Part shown: in pieces, positions 22,479 to 35,353 of the stretch
Layout: every line of letters starts with the position of its first letter
How positions within the stretch are numbered: the first letter of the stretch is position 1
Assembly (NCBI GenBank): GCA_905331475.1
Contig: CAJNYU010003244.1
Span: 1 to 64,000 of the forward strand
DNA: 64,000 bases
Source: Rotaria socialis
Taxonomy: Eukaryota; Rotifera; Eurotatoria; Philodinida; Philodinidae
Direction: 5' to 3'
Notes under the pieces: model-generated
The model's input: the letters and a program-made list of their open reading frames with translations, nothing else
What the model was told of the DNA's origin: nothing
Databases searched by the model: none
Translations under genes and position numbers: made by a program

Positions 22479-23224
22479 TGATAAAGTTATTCGACAAACA
22501 AAATAAAAAAAAATGTCTAAAATCAATTAGACTTCAGTGAAATTGATTAGTAAAGATGAATCGAACTTGTCGATAATTCTATTTCGTGCAATCAATAATC
22601 AGATTAAGGTTCTTGTCATATATAATTCCGTGTAGACAGTTTAACCATATAATTATAGAGCAATTTCTTGCTTCTAGAGATTGATTTTTACAGAAATATC
22701 GTCAATACTCATAGTAATGTTAAAAATACAAAGCGAATCGTCACAATTCACTGTTGATACATGAAACAAGAAAAGCCATCTAACTTGAAATATAAGAAAA
22801 CGCCAAATAACTTGATAGTTGTATAACGGTATAGACAGACACAATCCTTTTCTCCTTGTCGTGAATTGACCGTCCGTGAGCGACAATTAAAAAATCAGTG
22901 AGCGATAGATGGCGTTGCATTGTCGATTCCATGCATGATAACATAGGCTCTTCGTCACTTGTTTATTTGTGATTTGTTTACCTGCATTTGTTTCTTGTCA
23001 TCAATTAGTTAATGATTTAAAATGTCTTTGTCGAATAGGAAACTGAAAAATGATTCTCTTTCTAGCCTCCTTTATGGATTTATGAATATGAATCTGTATT
23101 TTATTGATAATAATCTTGCGAAATTTGTTTTATTTTTAAAATCATACAAATACTTTGTTTTCTCATCGCTTTCTCATTCATTCATTCATTCATTCTAGAA
23201 AGACAAAAACCTTATTAACTTAAA
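22479..23224. other. Intergenic, caspase-like to R3HDM4
   Basis: No gene seen. An acceptor-like site, CATTCATTCTAG, lies about 25 bp upstream of the R3HDM4 start codon, either a 5' UTR intron end or a trans-splice site. Confidence 0.45.
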
Positions 23225-24977
23225 ATGGGTATTCTTAAGAATTACGAAGGTGACGGACATGAAAATGAACATGTCAACATTATGTCACTTATTGATCCAT
23301 CGATACCTACAGAACCTTTAACGTAAATGATTCATCGATTGTTATCATAGTCTAAATTTTGTTTGAATTTTTTTTTCTTACTTTAAGCAGTGATGCAGCA
23401 TCATCATCATCCAGTGACGATGAAGAAGTACACGAAAATGTAATTTTACCAACTCCGGCAATTCTTTCGGCTGCTCCACTTACATCAACTCGAGCACACA
23501 AGGTAAAAAAGCTTGCATCGAAAATTCCGAAACCAACATTACAAATTAAAAATATTGGCGGTAAAAAATCGCAAGGGCACCGACAAGCAAGACGGCACGA
23601 AAATAGTTTGTTTACTGTAACAAATCTCTTTTAAAATCATCCTTGTTGATTCTAGTGTGCTTCTTATTGAATCTTGCAACGGATTTAGATGAAGATTTTG
23701 CTGAAGTGAACATCAATGATCTTGTTGAAACAACTGTTTCAGCATTTGCACAACTTTTATTAAGTAAAAATAAAATGAAGGTATGATGGATAGCTCAATT
23801 CAAACAAACTATATTCATCATTTTTACCCATTATAGTTGATTAGTCCCTTACCTAGAGGTTCTCTCTAATCAAGGGTTTTATTTTTCCGTACTATGAAAA
23901 CACAGCAGCTCATTAAATTGAGCATTCGCCACTAGATAAAACGAAATAAAAAAATCATGATGGACATCTATGCGGATTAATTCCTTTAAAAATACTAAAC
24001 AAAAGGAATTATGCTGTTTCATCGTTTTCTATAAAGAAAAAAGTTCATGTACACGCATACAATTAGTGTAATCTGAATGAACTTTGTTTTGGCTCGTCGA
24101 CGAAATCGATGTTTTTGTCTGTTTTGAAAATCGCATCACTTCACTAACAATTAGAGTGTGTCTCATAATTAGTGAATAATAGTTTTAAAGCGAAATATTT
24201 TTTTCTATAAAAATTATTCATGAATTAGATTTGGAATGAATTTGTCGAATTGTCTGAACGCCAACAAGAACATATTGTTAAAATGGCAACGAATAAAAAG
24301 GCAACGAAAAAGATTCGAAAATGTGTTAACAACGATACAACAACAACAACAACTCTTAGCTGTAGTAGTGATGATGCTTTCGAAACATTTGTTCTTATTG
24401 AAAACCATACAACAATGAGTGACAATCAATCTATTGATCCAATATATCGACAAGGTATATTAATGATTGATGAAAAAAAATTGATAAGAAAATGTTTGTT
24501 TTCGTAGAAGAAGCTGATTCATGTTTTCGTCGTGTTGATCCAAATATTCGCTATACATTGAAAAGTATGATGAAACGAAATCATTTACCGATAGTAAGTT
24601 TTTCCTTTTTTTTTGAAACTCGTGTATGTCTCTAGAAAGCAAATGTTAATGAACATTTAGGATCGTATTATTTCCTATGAAGATGATATAGTTCCGTTTT
24701 TCAAAGAACATCCTGATTCAGTTTATGTACGAGATTTAAGTAACGGCTTTGACCGTATGCTACTTCATGCTGTTTGTCAATATTTAAATTTGATTTCGAA
24801 AAGTAAATATCGATATTTGCATAGAAGATAATTTAATTCTTTTTCTTTAAAGGCTTTAGTCAAGATGGCGAAAGGTATACTCAAGTTGAAAATCGTCGTA
24901 TCGAATTCATTCCACCGATAATGCTTCTTTCGGAATATGTTAAATTACTCGATGGAACGATGAAAAGTGCTCTGTAA
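23225..24977 (+). CDS. R3HDM4: R3H domain-containing protein 4 homologue
   Basis: Seven exons: 23225..23322, 23388..23605, 23656..23780, 24229..24454, 24508..24593, 24661..24802, 24853..24977. They join to 339 codons in phase. The R3H domain binds single-stranded nucleic acid; the cellular role of this family is poorly known. Family blocks are in order: GKKSQGHRQARRHEN followed by FLLNLATDL, IWNEFVELSERQQEHIV, the R3H core FDRMLLHAVCQYLNLIS, and the C-terminal RRIEFIPPIMLLSEYVKL. The N-terminal Ser-rich acidic segment (SSSSSDDEEV) is unlike the human protein. The third intron, 23781-24228 (448 bp), is long and contains a small hairpin of TAATTCCTTT and AAAGGAATTA. RPB11 follows after only 209 bp. 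Confidence 0.88.
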
Positions 24978-25186
24978 ATTTTTTCTCTCACTGTGTGTAT
25001 TTTAATTATTTTAGTTGGACTTAGAACCCGTGTTTGTCGTTTGTTTTTTTTCGATCATTTTTCTTGTGTATCTATAATATCCATATTTAAAGTTTTGACT
25101 ATGCTAAAGAGAAAAAACGATTATTATTATTATTCTATATATATTTTTTGTTTTGAGAGTTACGATGATTTATCTTTCACTTGTAG

Positions 25187-25540
25187 ATGAATGCTCCAGC
25201 AACATTCGAATCGTTTCTATTATTAGATGGTGAAAAGAAGATCGTCGTCGAAAAAGATACGAAAGTACCTAATGCAGTTGTTTTCACCATTAGTAAAGAA
25301 GATCATACATTAGCAAATATGTTACGTGCTCAACTATTAAAAGATCCTGAAGTGATATTTGCTGGCTATAAAATTCCACATCCACTCGAGCATAAAGTTA
25401 TTCTACGTGTACAAACAGCTGGTCATGAATATTCGCCAATAAATGCGATGGAAAACGCAATAAAAGATCTCATTTTTGAAATGGACATGTTAGAAGATAG
25501 AGTTAAACAAGCTATTGCCAATCGGCAAAATGCTGAATGA
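25187..25540 (+). CDS. POLR2J: RNA polymerase II subunit RPB11
   Basis: 117 residues in one exon, the same length as human POLR2J. RPB11 forms the alpha-like heterodimer with RPB3 that nucleates Pol II assembly in the nucleus. Characteristic stretches are [58 protein letters not shown] and the C-terminal helix. A splice acceptor (TTTCACTTGTAG) ends exactly at the start codon, so the mRNA must gain its 5' end from an upstream non-coding exon or a trans-spliced leader. The gene lies 209 bp after the R3HDM4 stop on the same strand. Confidence 0.95.
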   Translation: MNAPATFESFLLLDGEKKIVVEKDTKVPNAVVFTISKEDHTLANMLRAQLLKDPEVIFAGYKIPHPLEHKVILRVQTAGHEYSPINAMENAIKDLIFEMDMLEDRVKQAIANRQNAE

Positions 25541-25823
25541 TGACATGACTGTTATTTTTTTTTCTTCTTGTATTGAATATTTTGATATGTATGTAATAAA
25601 ATGTTGTTTCTGTTATTGTTTATTTCAGATAGAATATTTTAATTTTTTGATAATTTATTGAGAAATCTTCGATGAATTAATTTAAGTAAGTGGCAATAAG
25701 AATATTTTTAATTATTATTATTATTTGTAATATGAAAGTAAGTTTTAGCTGATGGCATGCAGTATCAATAAATGCTCGATATAAATTTGCGATAAAATTA
25801 ATTTTCGGCCGATTTATAATAAG

Positions 25824-25988
25824 ATGAAATACAGGTATTTAGTATTGACTTTGATAGTTTCAATGATGCATTCCCTTGTGAATAGCAGTGACGTAACTAG
25901 AAATGAGTTATTGGAGGCTTCTTGTTCTGACTGTATCTATAGAAGTCGTGGAGATCCTCTTCTAGCCTATGTCTGGTTACGACAATAA
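25824..25988 (+). CDS. Possible small secreted peptide, 54 aa
   Basis: Short open frame with a signal-peptide-like start (MKYRYLVLTLIVSMMHSLVNS), then about 33 residues with a Cys-x-x-Cys pair (SCSDC). It lies between RPB11 and the kelch gene on the same strand, 80 bp before the kelch start. No family recognised. It could instead be a chance frame in the kelch 5' region. Confidence 0.25.
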   Translation: MKYRYLVLTLIVSMMHSLVNSSDVTRNELLEASCSDCIYRSRGDPLLAYVWLRQ

Positions 25989-26068
25989 TGAACAGAATTG
26001 CCTCTATCAAAATAAATACTACATTGAGCTGTATGAATGATTTCTATTTGCTTTCATGTAGAACATCA

Positions 26069-29000
26069 ATGAATTATCAAGATTGCGAACAGTATCACGT
26101 AAGAATTGATTTGCATTTCGCTTAAAATTCATCAACATAGTTTTTCTTTTAGCTATTTAATAATGATGTTCTTCTGTTTGAAAATGCAACTTCAGCAAGA
26201 ACAAGCCTAAATACAGTATCAAACTATGCTAAAAATATACTTGCTCAATTATCTTTAATGCGTGATAAAGTTGAATTATGTGATTTTCGCATTGATATTA
26301 ATAATAAACATTTTTTATGCCATAAATTTTTACTGATAGCAACATCCGATTATTTCAAAGTTATGTTCAATGGTTCGTATCGATTTATTTTTTTATTTTG
26401 GAAATCATTTTTTTTGTTTTGATAAATTTTATAATAGGCCATATGAATGAAAGCCAATCGGATCATGTCGAATTAAAAGGTTTTGAAAGTTCATCAATTG
26501 GTGTTGAATCCATGATTGAGTTTTGTTATTCGGGTTCATTACAAATAACATTCGATAATATCGATCAATTATTACATGCAGCTACGCATCTGCAAATAAA
26601 ACATGCGATTGATTTATGTTCACAGTTTCTTATCGAATCCTGTTCAATAAACAATTGTATTGATATATATAAAATAGCTGATTTCTATTCGCTATCGAAT
26701 GTCTTAGATAAAGTACATTTGTTTATATCGAAAAATTTTCTATCCCTAATGTTTCAAGCGCGTGAACAATTTGAACAATTGACATACGAACAAATCTATC
26801 AAGAATTATCATGTGATACACTGGAAATGAATACCTGCAATGAATATGATTTATTTACAATGGCATGTGCATGGATTGAAGCCGATCTTACTGAACGAAA
26901 AAAATATACTGTGGAACTATTTAAACAGATCCGTTTTATGTTAATGACACCGGAAGAATTATGTGATCATGTACGTAAACATGAACTCATTAATCTTAAT
27001 GAACAATCAAGAAAATTAGTTGAAGATGCTCTATGTTATCACGCTTCACCTAATCGCCAACCATTATTCAATTATATACAATGTCAGATAAGAAGTCAAC
27101 CAATATTAGTTGCCATTGGAGAAATAGAATTATTTGCATTGAATACAATATTAGACAGATGGGAAACAATATGTCAAGCACCATTAGAAGAAAATTATCC
27201 GGTATGTTTTAATCATTCAACTATAGATTTGAGTATATCGTAGTGAACATATTATGAGCAAAAAGTAATTTATTTTACAGTTTTAAGTTTTTTTTAATGA
27301 TCATATTAAATCGAGTTATTATAATGAGGCACTTTACATATGTCTCATGAATTTATCGTTGCCTTGCTTTTCTATTCTTGCTTGATGTTGAGTTGGCAGC
27401 TGCAAAGGATTGTCCATTTCTCATTTTATTACATGTAAATCGTTTTCAAATTGACTATTATAGTGCGTTTTTACTTAATGAATAGTTAGAATTTCTCTTC
27501 CCGATTATGTAAGACTTTTATTGAACTCGAGATGTATGAATGAGTCATCGGAAAAATATTATTGTTCGATTTCGAGATTATCAATTCAAGATTTTATTGT
27601 TTAGATATTATTATTATTATTATTCATGTTTTATTAATTGATAATATTAGAAATAATATCCCGTAATTATGAACATGTGAAAAATTTCACATATGAATGA
27701 GAATACAAAAGAATCTATTGATGTTAAGCATTTACTGATCATTCGTTGACACGAAGTATTCATGTCAAAATTTATTCAGCAAATCATTTTTCTTGTATTC
27801 TTGTGAGTATTATTCTTAAAAGAATTCTATGAAACACTCTTGTTTTTTTCTATATCCCATAGTTCATTAGTCATGATCAGAAATACAATGGCACTCTAGT
27901 GTTGACTTGCAGAGAATAGAAATATCATAGAAAGTCTTTTTTTCGCAATCGTACTAGTAGAAAGCTTGCATTTATTCAAGCAATAAAATTATTTTAATTT
28001 ATCTGTTCTAGTATCCGTTTAGTGCAATAACAGTTAATAATTATTTATATGTGTTGGGTACACGTCGATCATCATCTGAAGAATATAAATCATGTTATCG
28101 TTTTTCACCACGTACATGTGAATGGACTAAATTACAGAATCTGTTACATGATCGATCACGTTTTGCAGCTGTTCACATTGATAAATACATTTACATGTAT
28201 GTAAAAGAATCGAATAAAATATTTGTTTTATTATTAAGAAAATTTTATCTAGTATGGGCGGATTTGAAGGATTTAAACGGACAACACGTATCTATGTAAA
28301 TACAATCGAACGTTATTCGATTGAAAATGATCAATGGGAATTATTTTCGACAGAGGGTCCACAACTTTCGTCGCTTGCTGCATGTACATATAATAATTTG
28401 ATTTATTTGGGTGGTGGAAAAAATGGACAATGGTAGATCATATTTTTATATGAAATATAAACTTAATTCTTTAATCTGTCAATGAGAAATATTTTTGTCC
28501 TAAAGTAAACAGATGATCTTGGCAAGTCCTTATGACAGAAAACTATCTTCGTATAACACACTGTTCCTATTTTTATATCATCCGTAAATTATAGAAATCT
28601 CTTTCGTTGAGAATATTTTTAGAACAGTTTTTAAGCATTATTTTCTATATAAATAGAGTAACTTGAAGTCTTAAACGAAACGAGATACCTTTTTTCTGTA
28701 CGAAACCTTATGTTACTTTTCTAGGTCGAAAATTGCTGATTTTTATTGTTTTTCAATCGATAAACGTCAATTAGAACGGCGTGCATCCATGCTTAATGCA
28801 CGTACAACTCATGCGTTTCATTTATTTGATGAAAAAATCCTTGGTAAATCAATTGTATTATTGTTAGGATGAGAGACGAACCTTTTTCTTTCTTTTTCTT
28901 TAGCTATTGGAGGTTTCGATGATGATGGTAATGGTATGCTATCAGTCGAAAGCTATGACATTCACTGTGATCAATGGACGATATTAACATCAATACCAGG

Positions 29001-29280
29001 TGCTATTTCAAAGACATGGCCACAATCACTGGGTACTGTTCATCGACAGATTTATATATCAGTTTTTCATACGTCAAATTCATTCATCGTCATGCAGGAA
29101 GGATACTTTTTTGATTTGGATACCCAACAATGGATAAAAGCGCCTGTTGTACACGAGCGTGCTCGCTATTGTCCAACAGTTCAACTTCGATTTCCCAAGA
29201 AAATTAAATCTATGCAAACCCCCAGTATTTCATCATCAGTATCATCGACGCCTAATAACATGTTGCTCTTGCATACTTGA
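26069..29280 (+). CDS. BTB-BACK-kelch protein
   Basis: Likely substrate adaptor of a Cullin-3 ubiquitin ligase, the usual role of BTB-kelch proteins. Exons: 26069..26098, 26153..26372, 26438..27201, 28012..28196, 28253..28432, 28725..28843, 28904..29280; 624 codons, in phase. The BTB domain (about residues 35-140) has FRIDINNKHFLCHKFLLIA, SDYFKVMF and MIEFCYSGSL. The BACK domain has NCIDIYKIADFYSL and YDLFTMACAWIEAD. Kelch repeats follow with MGGFEG, LIYLGGG and LAIGGFDDDG. The repeats are fairly degenerate and probably number five or six. The first exon is only 30 nt and is preceded by an acceptor-like TTTCATGTAG. The third intron (27202-28011, 810 bp) is exceptionally long. The substrate and closest named family member are not identifiable by eye. 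Confidence 0.85.
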
Positions 29281-29615
29281 TTATAATTATTTTTATTTGG
29301 TTTCATTGGAATATTATAGACTATTAATTGTTTATGTGGTTTTTATGAATATAAAATAAAATCATGATGGAAAAAAACTGCTTTGTTTTTTTTTTTTAGA
29401 TAAAATAAAAGAAAAATTCTTTTGAATGTATCAAAAAATGATCAATGACGTCTTTAATTTTAACCTATAATCGTCCGGGTATTTTTTTAATTTCTTAATA
29501 CTTCTATCAAATGGTTATTAATCAAATAATGTAAACAATTGAAATCTTTTTTTTTCAACTAAATTAATTGACATCATTCATATGTTCGTTGTTGTTTTTC
29601 AATTTTCTTTAGATA
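29281..29615. other. Gap between kelch gene and SLMAP
   Basis: 335 bp with no gene. An acceptor-like TTTTCTTTAG ends three bases before the SLMAP start codon. Confidence 0.45.
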
Positions 29616-32600
29616 ATGGATAATCATACGTCTTCATCATCTCCAACATCATGTTTTCTTTTTGAAAATGCAAATGGTTCTATTTATCCGAGTGACTTGG
29701 CTTTAACCATGATTGAAGACCCATCGTCTCCCTCATCATTAAATTCCTCAACAAATACAAATGGAAGCTTATCTCCATCTTCATCCCATCAATCACTTGG
29801 CCTATCGTCGTCCAATCAGATGTCTTTTCCCTGTTGTGTATTCCGTTGTCGACCGAATTCGCATCCGTTCCAAGAACGTTGCATTCCACTGAATGAACAA
29901 GTTAAAGTTGGTCGAGCTGTTGCTCGTCTTAAAGCTCTTCCAAACAATGCAATCTTTGATTGTAAAGTTTTGTCACGTCAACATGCCAAACTTTGGTATG
30001 AAAATGGAAAGGTATGCTCAACAACTCGGTAGTTATTAAATTTAATATACTAATCGAGTGAGCACATGAATCGGTTGCGAAATATTATGTGCGATTTGAA
30101 AAAATTCTCATGAGATTTCGTCTACTGATGATAATAATAAACGATGAATCGGTGGTGCATACTACAAAAAAAATATATATTATGAAATACACTTTGAATC
30201 TCGTAGGATTTGACTTAGACAAGTAACAATCGATTCATGTTATGCACATTAAAAGCTCGAGATCACAAACAAGTTTTTGAATTAGACTATGAAATTGGTA
30301 TTTTTGTTTTTCTCAGAAAAACTCATGTGTAAAATCAATTTGACATTATTTCTATTGCAAACAAATCATAATATGAACTCTATTCACGAGAACAAGCCGT
30401 GGCCATCTTTTAATTAGCTTTGACTTTGTATCGAGGGGAATCTTTTGAATTCGTCGTTTACTCATGGAGTGTATGAAAACATATTAGCTCTTTCAGCTCA
30501 CAGCATAGATTTTCAGCTTGACTAGACATATGCTGCAATTCTAAAAGAGACAAAAGCACCACACTCTAATCAACCCCCAACACATTTGATTAAAAAAATG
30601 ACATATAGATCTAACAATATTCATATGTACTTTATATTTGTTCATTGGCAACTTGAGAATTTTACTGATCTGCAAATGAATGAATATTTTAGCTGAAATA
30701 TTCTTCTTTCTTTAGTTCTTATTACAAGATACAAAAAGTTCAAATGGTACATTTGTTAACAATCAAAGATTGGGAAAATGTAATGAAGAGAGTTTACCCT
30801 TTGAAATTTTTTCTGGTGATGTTGTTCAATTCGGTGTTGATGTAACTGAAAATAATCGTAAAAGTAAGATATTTATACTCTTTTGTTTTTAATTCCAATT
30901 CGATAAATCTATTTTGTTTTCTAGCAACTCATAATTGCATTATTATCGAAGTCAAACTCTATCATAGTGACGGTAATGAAGCGCTACCTCGAAGGTAACT
31001 ATCTGAATTATTCAATATTCAATACAATCTTCGATTTTTTTCTCTAGCCCTATCGATAGATCAATGAGTCAAATAAAAGATGTTGATATCAACACTCAAA
31101 CTCTATATCAATTAGCTCAATATATTCAAGTAAAATATAGCGATCATGTTTCTGTTTTTTAAAAGCTATTCATTGTATCAATTTTTTTTTTCTATAGGAA
31201 GCTATGCATCGTGAACAAATGCTTGAACAAAAGTTAGATTATCTACAAGGTGTTATACGTGATACACAACAAGCATCGAATGAAGGTTGGCAAGCAATCA
31301 TAGATGAAGATCGTCTTCTAGCACGCATAAATGCACTTGAAGATCAAATACGAATTTATCATACTAAAGTAAGCACGAATATTATGGCGAATCTACATGA
31401 TAATTATTTTATTCATTTTTAGCATCCAAATGAAGACGTGCCCATACAAGAAATAATCCAATTAAAACAAACACACTGTAAATTTGAAAATGAATCAAAA
31501 GTAAGACTGGCATTTTCTTCTATAGCTTTTTAATACATGCGTTGTAATTTGATAGGAAAAATTAGAAAAAGCGACACTTGAACGAGCAGATGCTATTAGT
31601 CGTAATAAATCTTTAGAATGTTCATTACAAATGTCACAAGATGAACTCAAACGATTTGAAGAATTAAATGAACAACATAAGCAAGAAATTGAACAACTTG
31701 TACAATCCCTTGATGAACAACGTTCTCTGCTTGCTGAATTCGAGCTTAAATTTAGAGTAAAAGCTTTTTCTAATTTTTGTTTAAATTTCTTTTTTTTTAT
31801 CTGTTTCTTCTACTTTTTTTTATGCAGGATTCTCAATCCCGCTGTAATGAACTTGAAAATGAACGGCAAAGAATTCAAACTGAATTTGAAAATTATTATC
31901 AACGAATACATCATTTAGAAGAACTACAACAACAACAACAACAACAGCAACAACAACAGCAATCTCCAATAAGTAGTAATGGTGATCAAATCAATCAGGT
32001 ATGTTTATTCTTGCTCACAAAATTTTAATATCATACGATTGAATATTTTGTCTTAGAATGGTGTAAATAATATTGAAACGCATGGTCGATTTCGTGTAGA
32101 ATCTTCATTAGCAGGTATGAAAGAAATTTACGAAATCAAACTTAATTCAAAAGAGATCAATTCATCCTCAGAAATAAAAAGAACTACACTGTTTATCGCG
32201 TTGGGTACTAATTTGTGTGATGATTTCCTTTGAATAGTTAGAAGTTTCTCACTCGACAGAATGAAGTCGGTATATAACCTCAGCAAGTTTCATGGGCCGA
32301 AGGTCTATAACTTGAAGATAAAAATGAGAAGTCTTCTAAATGGTCGATTACTTGCAGGTCGAAACTCTCTTGCCTATGAAAACCCTGAAAAGGTATTTTC
32401 TCCTTCATTTTGTGGTCATTTTTAAATGAAAATCGTATATTTAATTGGTAAAACTAATTTGCGAATATCGATATCAAACTTTGGATAAAGGCAGTCGTTA
32501 AGATGAATCATCTTTTTTCTGTGTAAATTTCAGATCTTGTCTATTTCCATATTCTGAAATTGAAAAAAAAGCTTCGATAAAAGTTCAGCATGTCGAGAGC

Positions 32601-33915
32601 TATAAACTAAAAATCAGAGATAGTTTCAAAACATTAATAAATCATTTGGATGAAAATATTGTGAACTTCTTTTGAATGAAAATTCATCTATCAGTTGAAG
32701 TGCTTCATTTTCACTGTCGATATGCGATCAAAACCTTAGTACTATCTAGGTGTATTCGACCAATAAAATATTATTACTAGTAGCTCAGGTCTCGTGACAT
32801 TTCTATGAAAATTCTAATTTGTTGCTCGCTGAAATTTATCAAGTCGAAGAAAAATTATTTCAATCTCCTAAGCATCATGATTCTGCCATCTATACTAATT
32901 TTATTCTCTCAATCCTAATTCTAAGAACCATTTCATAACTCTGAGGATACAGAGAACATGCATTTTCCCCATTCACACATAGATTTATTTAGATCGTACT
33001 GAAAACAAAAGAATTGATATTATTATTTTATTTTCTATTCGTAGACCCATTTGTAAACGATGAACATAGAAATAATATTCCAATCGAGATAATTAATGGT
33101 GAACCAGAACAAATGAATCCATCATTAAATTCACCTGAAGAATATCATGCTGAAGCACAACGTCAAACAATCATTCCACACCCTCAAATTCATATTAATT
33201 CACTATTAAATAATAATCATAAAGAACACAAAGAAGAAGAAGAAGAAGAAGAAGAAGGTTTGTATGAAAATGGAACAAAAAAAACGTTTCTTATTAACAT
33301 TTTTGTCTTTGATAATAGTTCAATCAAAAGAACAAAGTTCTACTACTAATAATACTGAGCAACCTTTATCAATAACTTCTTCTGTAACGAATGATATATT
33401 TTCAGCAAACAATATGAATGCTGAAGGTAAAACCAGAATTTTTTGTTTGTGCTTAATAAAAATATTTGAAAAACGAAATTCTCTTCAGATAACTTAGAAT
33501 TGCTTGAAGCCCAAAAACAAATTCATTTACTTCGTGAACATTTAAATGAAACGAATGGTAAGATCAAAAACAACGGAACGCCTATCAATAGAATTTTTAC
33601 TATAATATTATCGTTTTAGAACGGCTTGTTTCTATGGAAGATGCACATCGAAATGAACAAGAACGATATGTTTCACTGTCATCTGAATACGAATCCATAC
33701 ATGATGAACTTGTTCAATTAAAACAAAGTTCAATAAAAGAAAAGAATGATAAGAACGAATTACTTGAAAAGCAACAAGTTGAACTTGAACAATTATCAAA
33801 CTCTATTGTGTCTAAACAGAGTGAATACGATCAATTGCTTAGTGTGTATCTCTGTTTTTTTCTTTCTTGTTATTTGCTCATTTTTTTTCTTTTCTTTTGC
33901 CTTTTATCATGGTGA
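29616..33915 (+). CDS. SLMAP: Sarcolemma membrane-associated protein homologue (FHA plus coiled coil)
   Basis: FHA-domain adaptor; in animals SLMAP recruits the STRIPAK phosphatase to MST1/2 in Hippo signalling and is tail-anchored to ER, nuclear-envelope or centrosomal membranes. Exons: 29616..30011, 30716..30863, 30925..30994, 31048..31129, 31198..31368, 31423..31500, 31556..31756, 31828..31998, 32057..32114, 33045..33257, 33319..33426, 33489..33557, 33620..33915; 686 codons in phase. A Ser-rich N-terminus of about 75 residues precedes the FHA domain, which has [49 protein letters not shown] and [13 protein letters not shown]. Then come [23 protein letters not shown], a long coiled coil with a 12-Gln run (about 31925-31962), and an acidic Glu run (33234-33257). 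The last about 23 residues are strongly hydrophobic and could be the tail anchor. Introns 1 (704 bp) and 9 (930 bp) are long. The human protein is longer, mainly in the coiled coil. Confidence 0.9.
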
Positions 33916-35353
33916 GATTTCTTTCTTTCTTTAGATACTAAATTTTCTTTTTACTATTTCTGTACTAAAGAAACACAAGAACCCTAAGAATAGACCAATG
34001 TGTGTGTGTGTGTGTATTGTACAAATAGAACTGCGCTTTATCACGTTTTTCTCTATCTCTTTCGCTCTCTATCTTCTGTTCGTTTCTTACAAATTATCTT
34101 CTTTCCTTTTTTTGTCACACAGATTTTTTTCATTTAAGTTGTCGAAGCACTGTTGGTGATGCCATTTTTGTAGCTGCTTGAAACCGATATGAAGAAAATT
34201 GAAATGCACGGTTTGTTGTCTTTCAAAGAAAATTCAGGAAGATTTATATTCAATGTACTATATTGTGTTGACAAAAAATAGAATAAGTAATATTAGATTT
34301 TGAAAGAAAAACAACAATTAAAATTTTACACATAAAAATGTACTTTGTGTTATGGTTGAATTAATTATTACAAGACAATCAACTATTAATATCTTCATTG
34401 TTGGTAATTCTATTGTGTGGATATTCTTTGATAACAAGCGCAATATTAGAAACGGGTTAAAATTGATGCTGACTATCATTATGTGCCAAGTTAATAAATT
34501 ATTTCAGTTAGCAGTATACGAAGGAATATTTCTTCGAATCCTAAAATGATATGAGTTTCCAAAAATACTCAAAGAGATCGCTAAATATAAAATATGTTTT
34601 CTATATGCGCAAAGCTTCTGATTCGCATTAAAAAATATCGAATCTTATGGAAGTGGAAGGTCACTAGATAATTCATGCTTTTAAAAAAAATTTTGATGAT
34701 GCAATTAAAATCTAAATATAGAGAACAAGTCATTAAAGCTAGAGTGTAACCACATGTAAAGAGATCATTCGTTAGTTAGTAGCTCGGAAAAGACCAGGTC
34801 GTTATTTATTATGCATGTATGATAATTGATTTAGATTATTTATATAGATGATGAATATTCAGCAAGACAGAACATTAGAAATCACCACCGAAACGAAATT
34901 AATAAGCATAGATTATGGAAAAGAATTCAACCGCCGAGTTCGAAATAACTAATTCAGTTATTTCATTATTATGCAAAGCTACAGAGAACATTGATCTTTC
35001 AAGATATAATTATTTTCATCAATAAAACTAGCATTCTATAGTATAATGTTTTTCCATTGGTTTAATTGTTAGCTTACAATAAGCGATAAATTTGCAACTG
35101 AAGTACTGTTATCACTCAAAAACTCACAGCTAACAAAACAATTTTCAAATTATTCAGTCATATATGTACACTGAATAAGGCATACAAAAAATTCTTAACC
35201 ACGAATCAATTATCAATGATTGCATTTATTAGAAAATTCGATGATTTTTTATTATTTTTGTCGTTATTCTGTAATAATAATAAAATTAGAAAATTCTCTT
35301 TGAAGTCGATAGTCATGGAAAAGTAAGTATAAAAAAAATGCTTTTTATCAAAT
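33916..35353. other. Intergenic, SLMAP to innexin 1 (convergent 3' ends)
   Basis: No supported gene. It contains a (TG)n microsatellite at 33999-34015 and T-rich tracts. The CTTTCTTTAG near 33935 could be an acceptor for an alternative SLMAP last exon. Confidence 0.5.
33999..34015. repeat. (TG)n microsatellite
   Basis: About eight and a half TG units in a row. Confidence 0.9.

Noticed and set aside
24214..24453. Several overlapping frames on both strands
   Set aside because: Shadows of the R3HDM4 fourth exon; only the frame with IWNEFVELSERQQ joins its neighbours in phase.
34352..34549. 65-codon frame between SLMAP and innexin 1
   Set aside because: No family similarity, hydrophobic A+T-driven composition.
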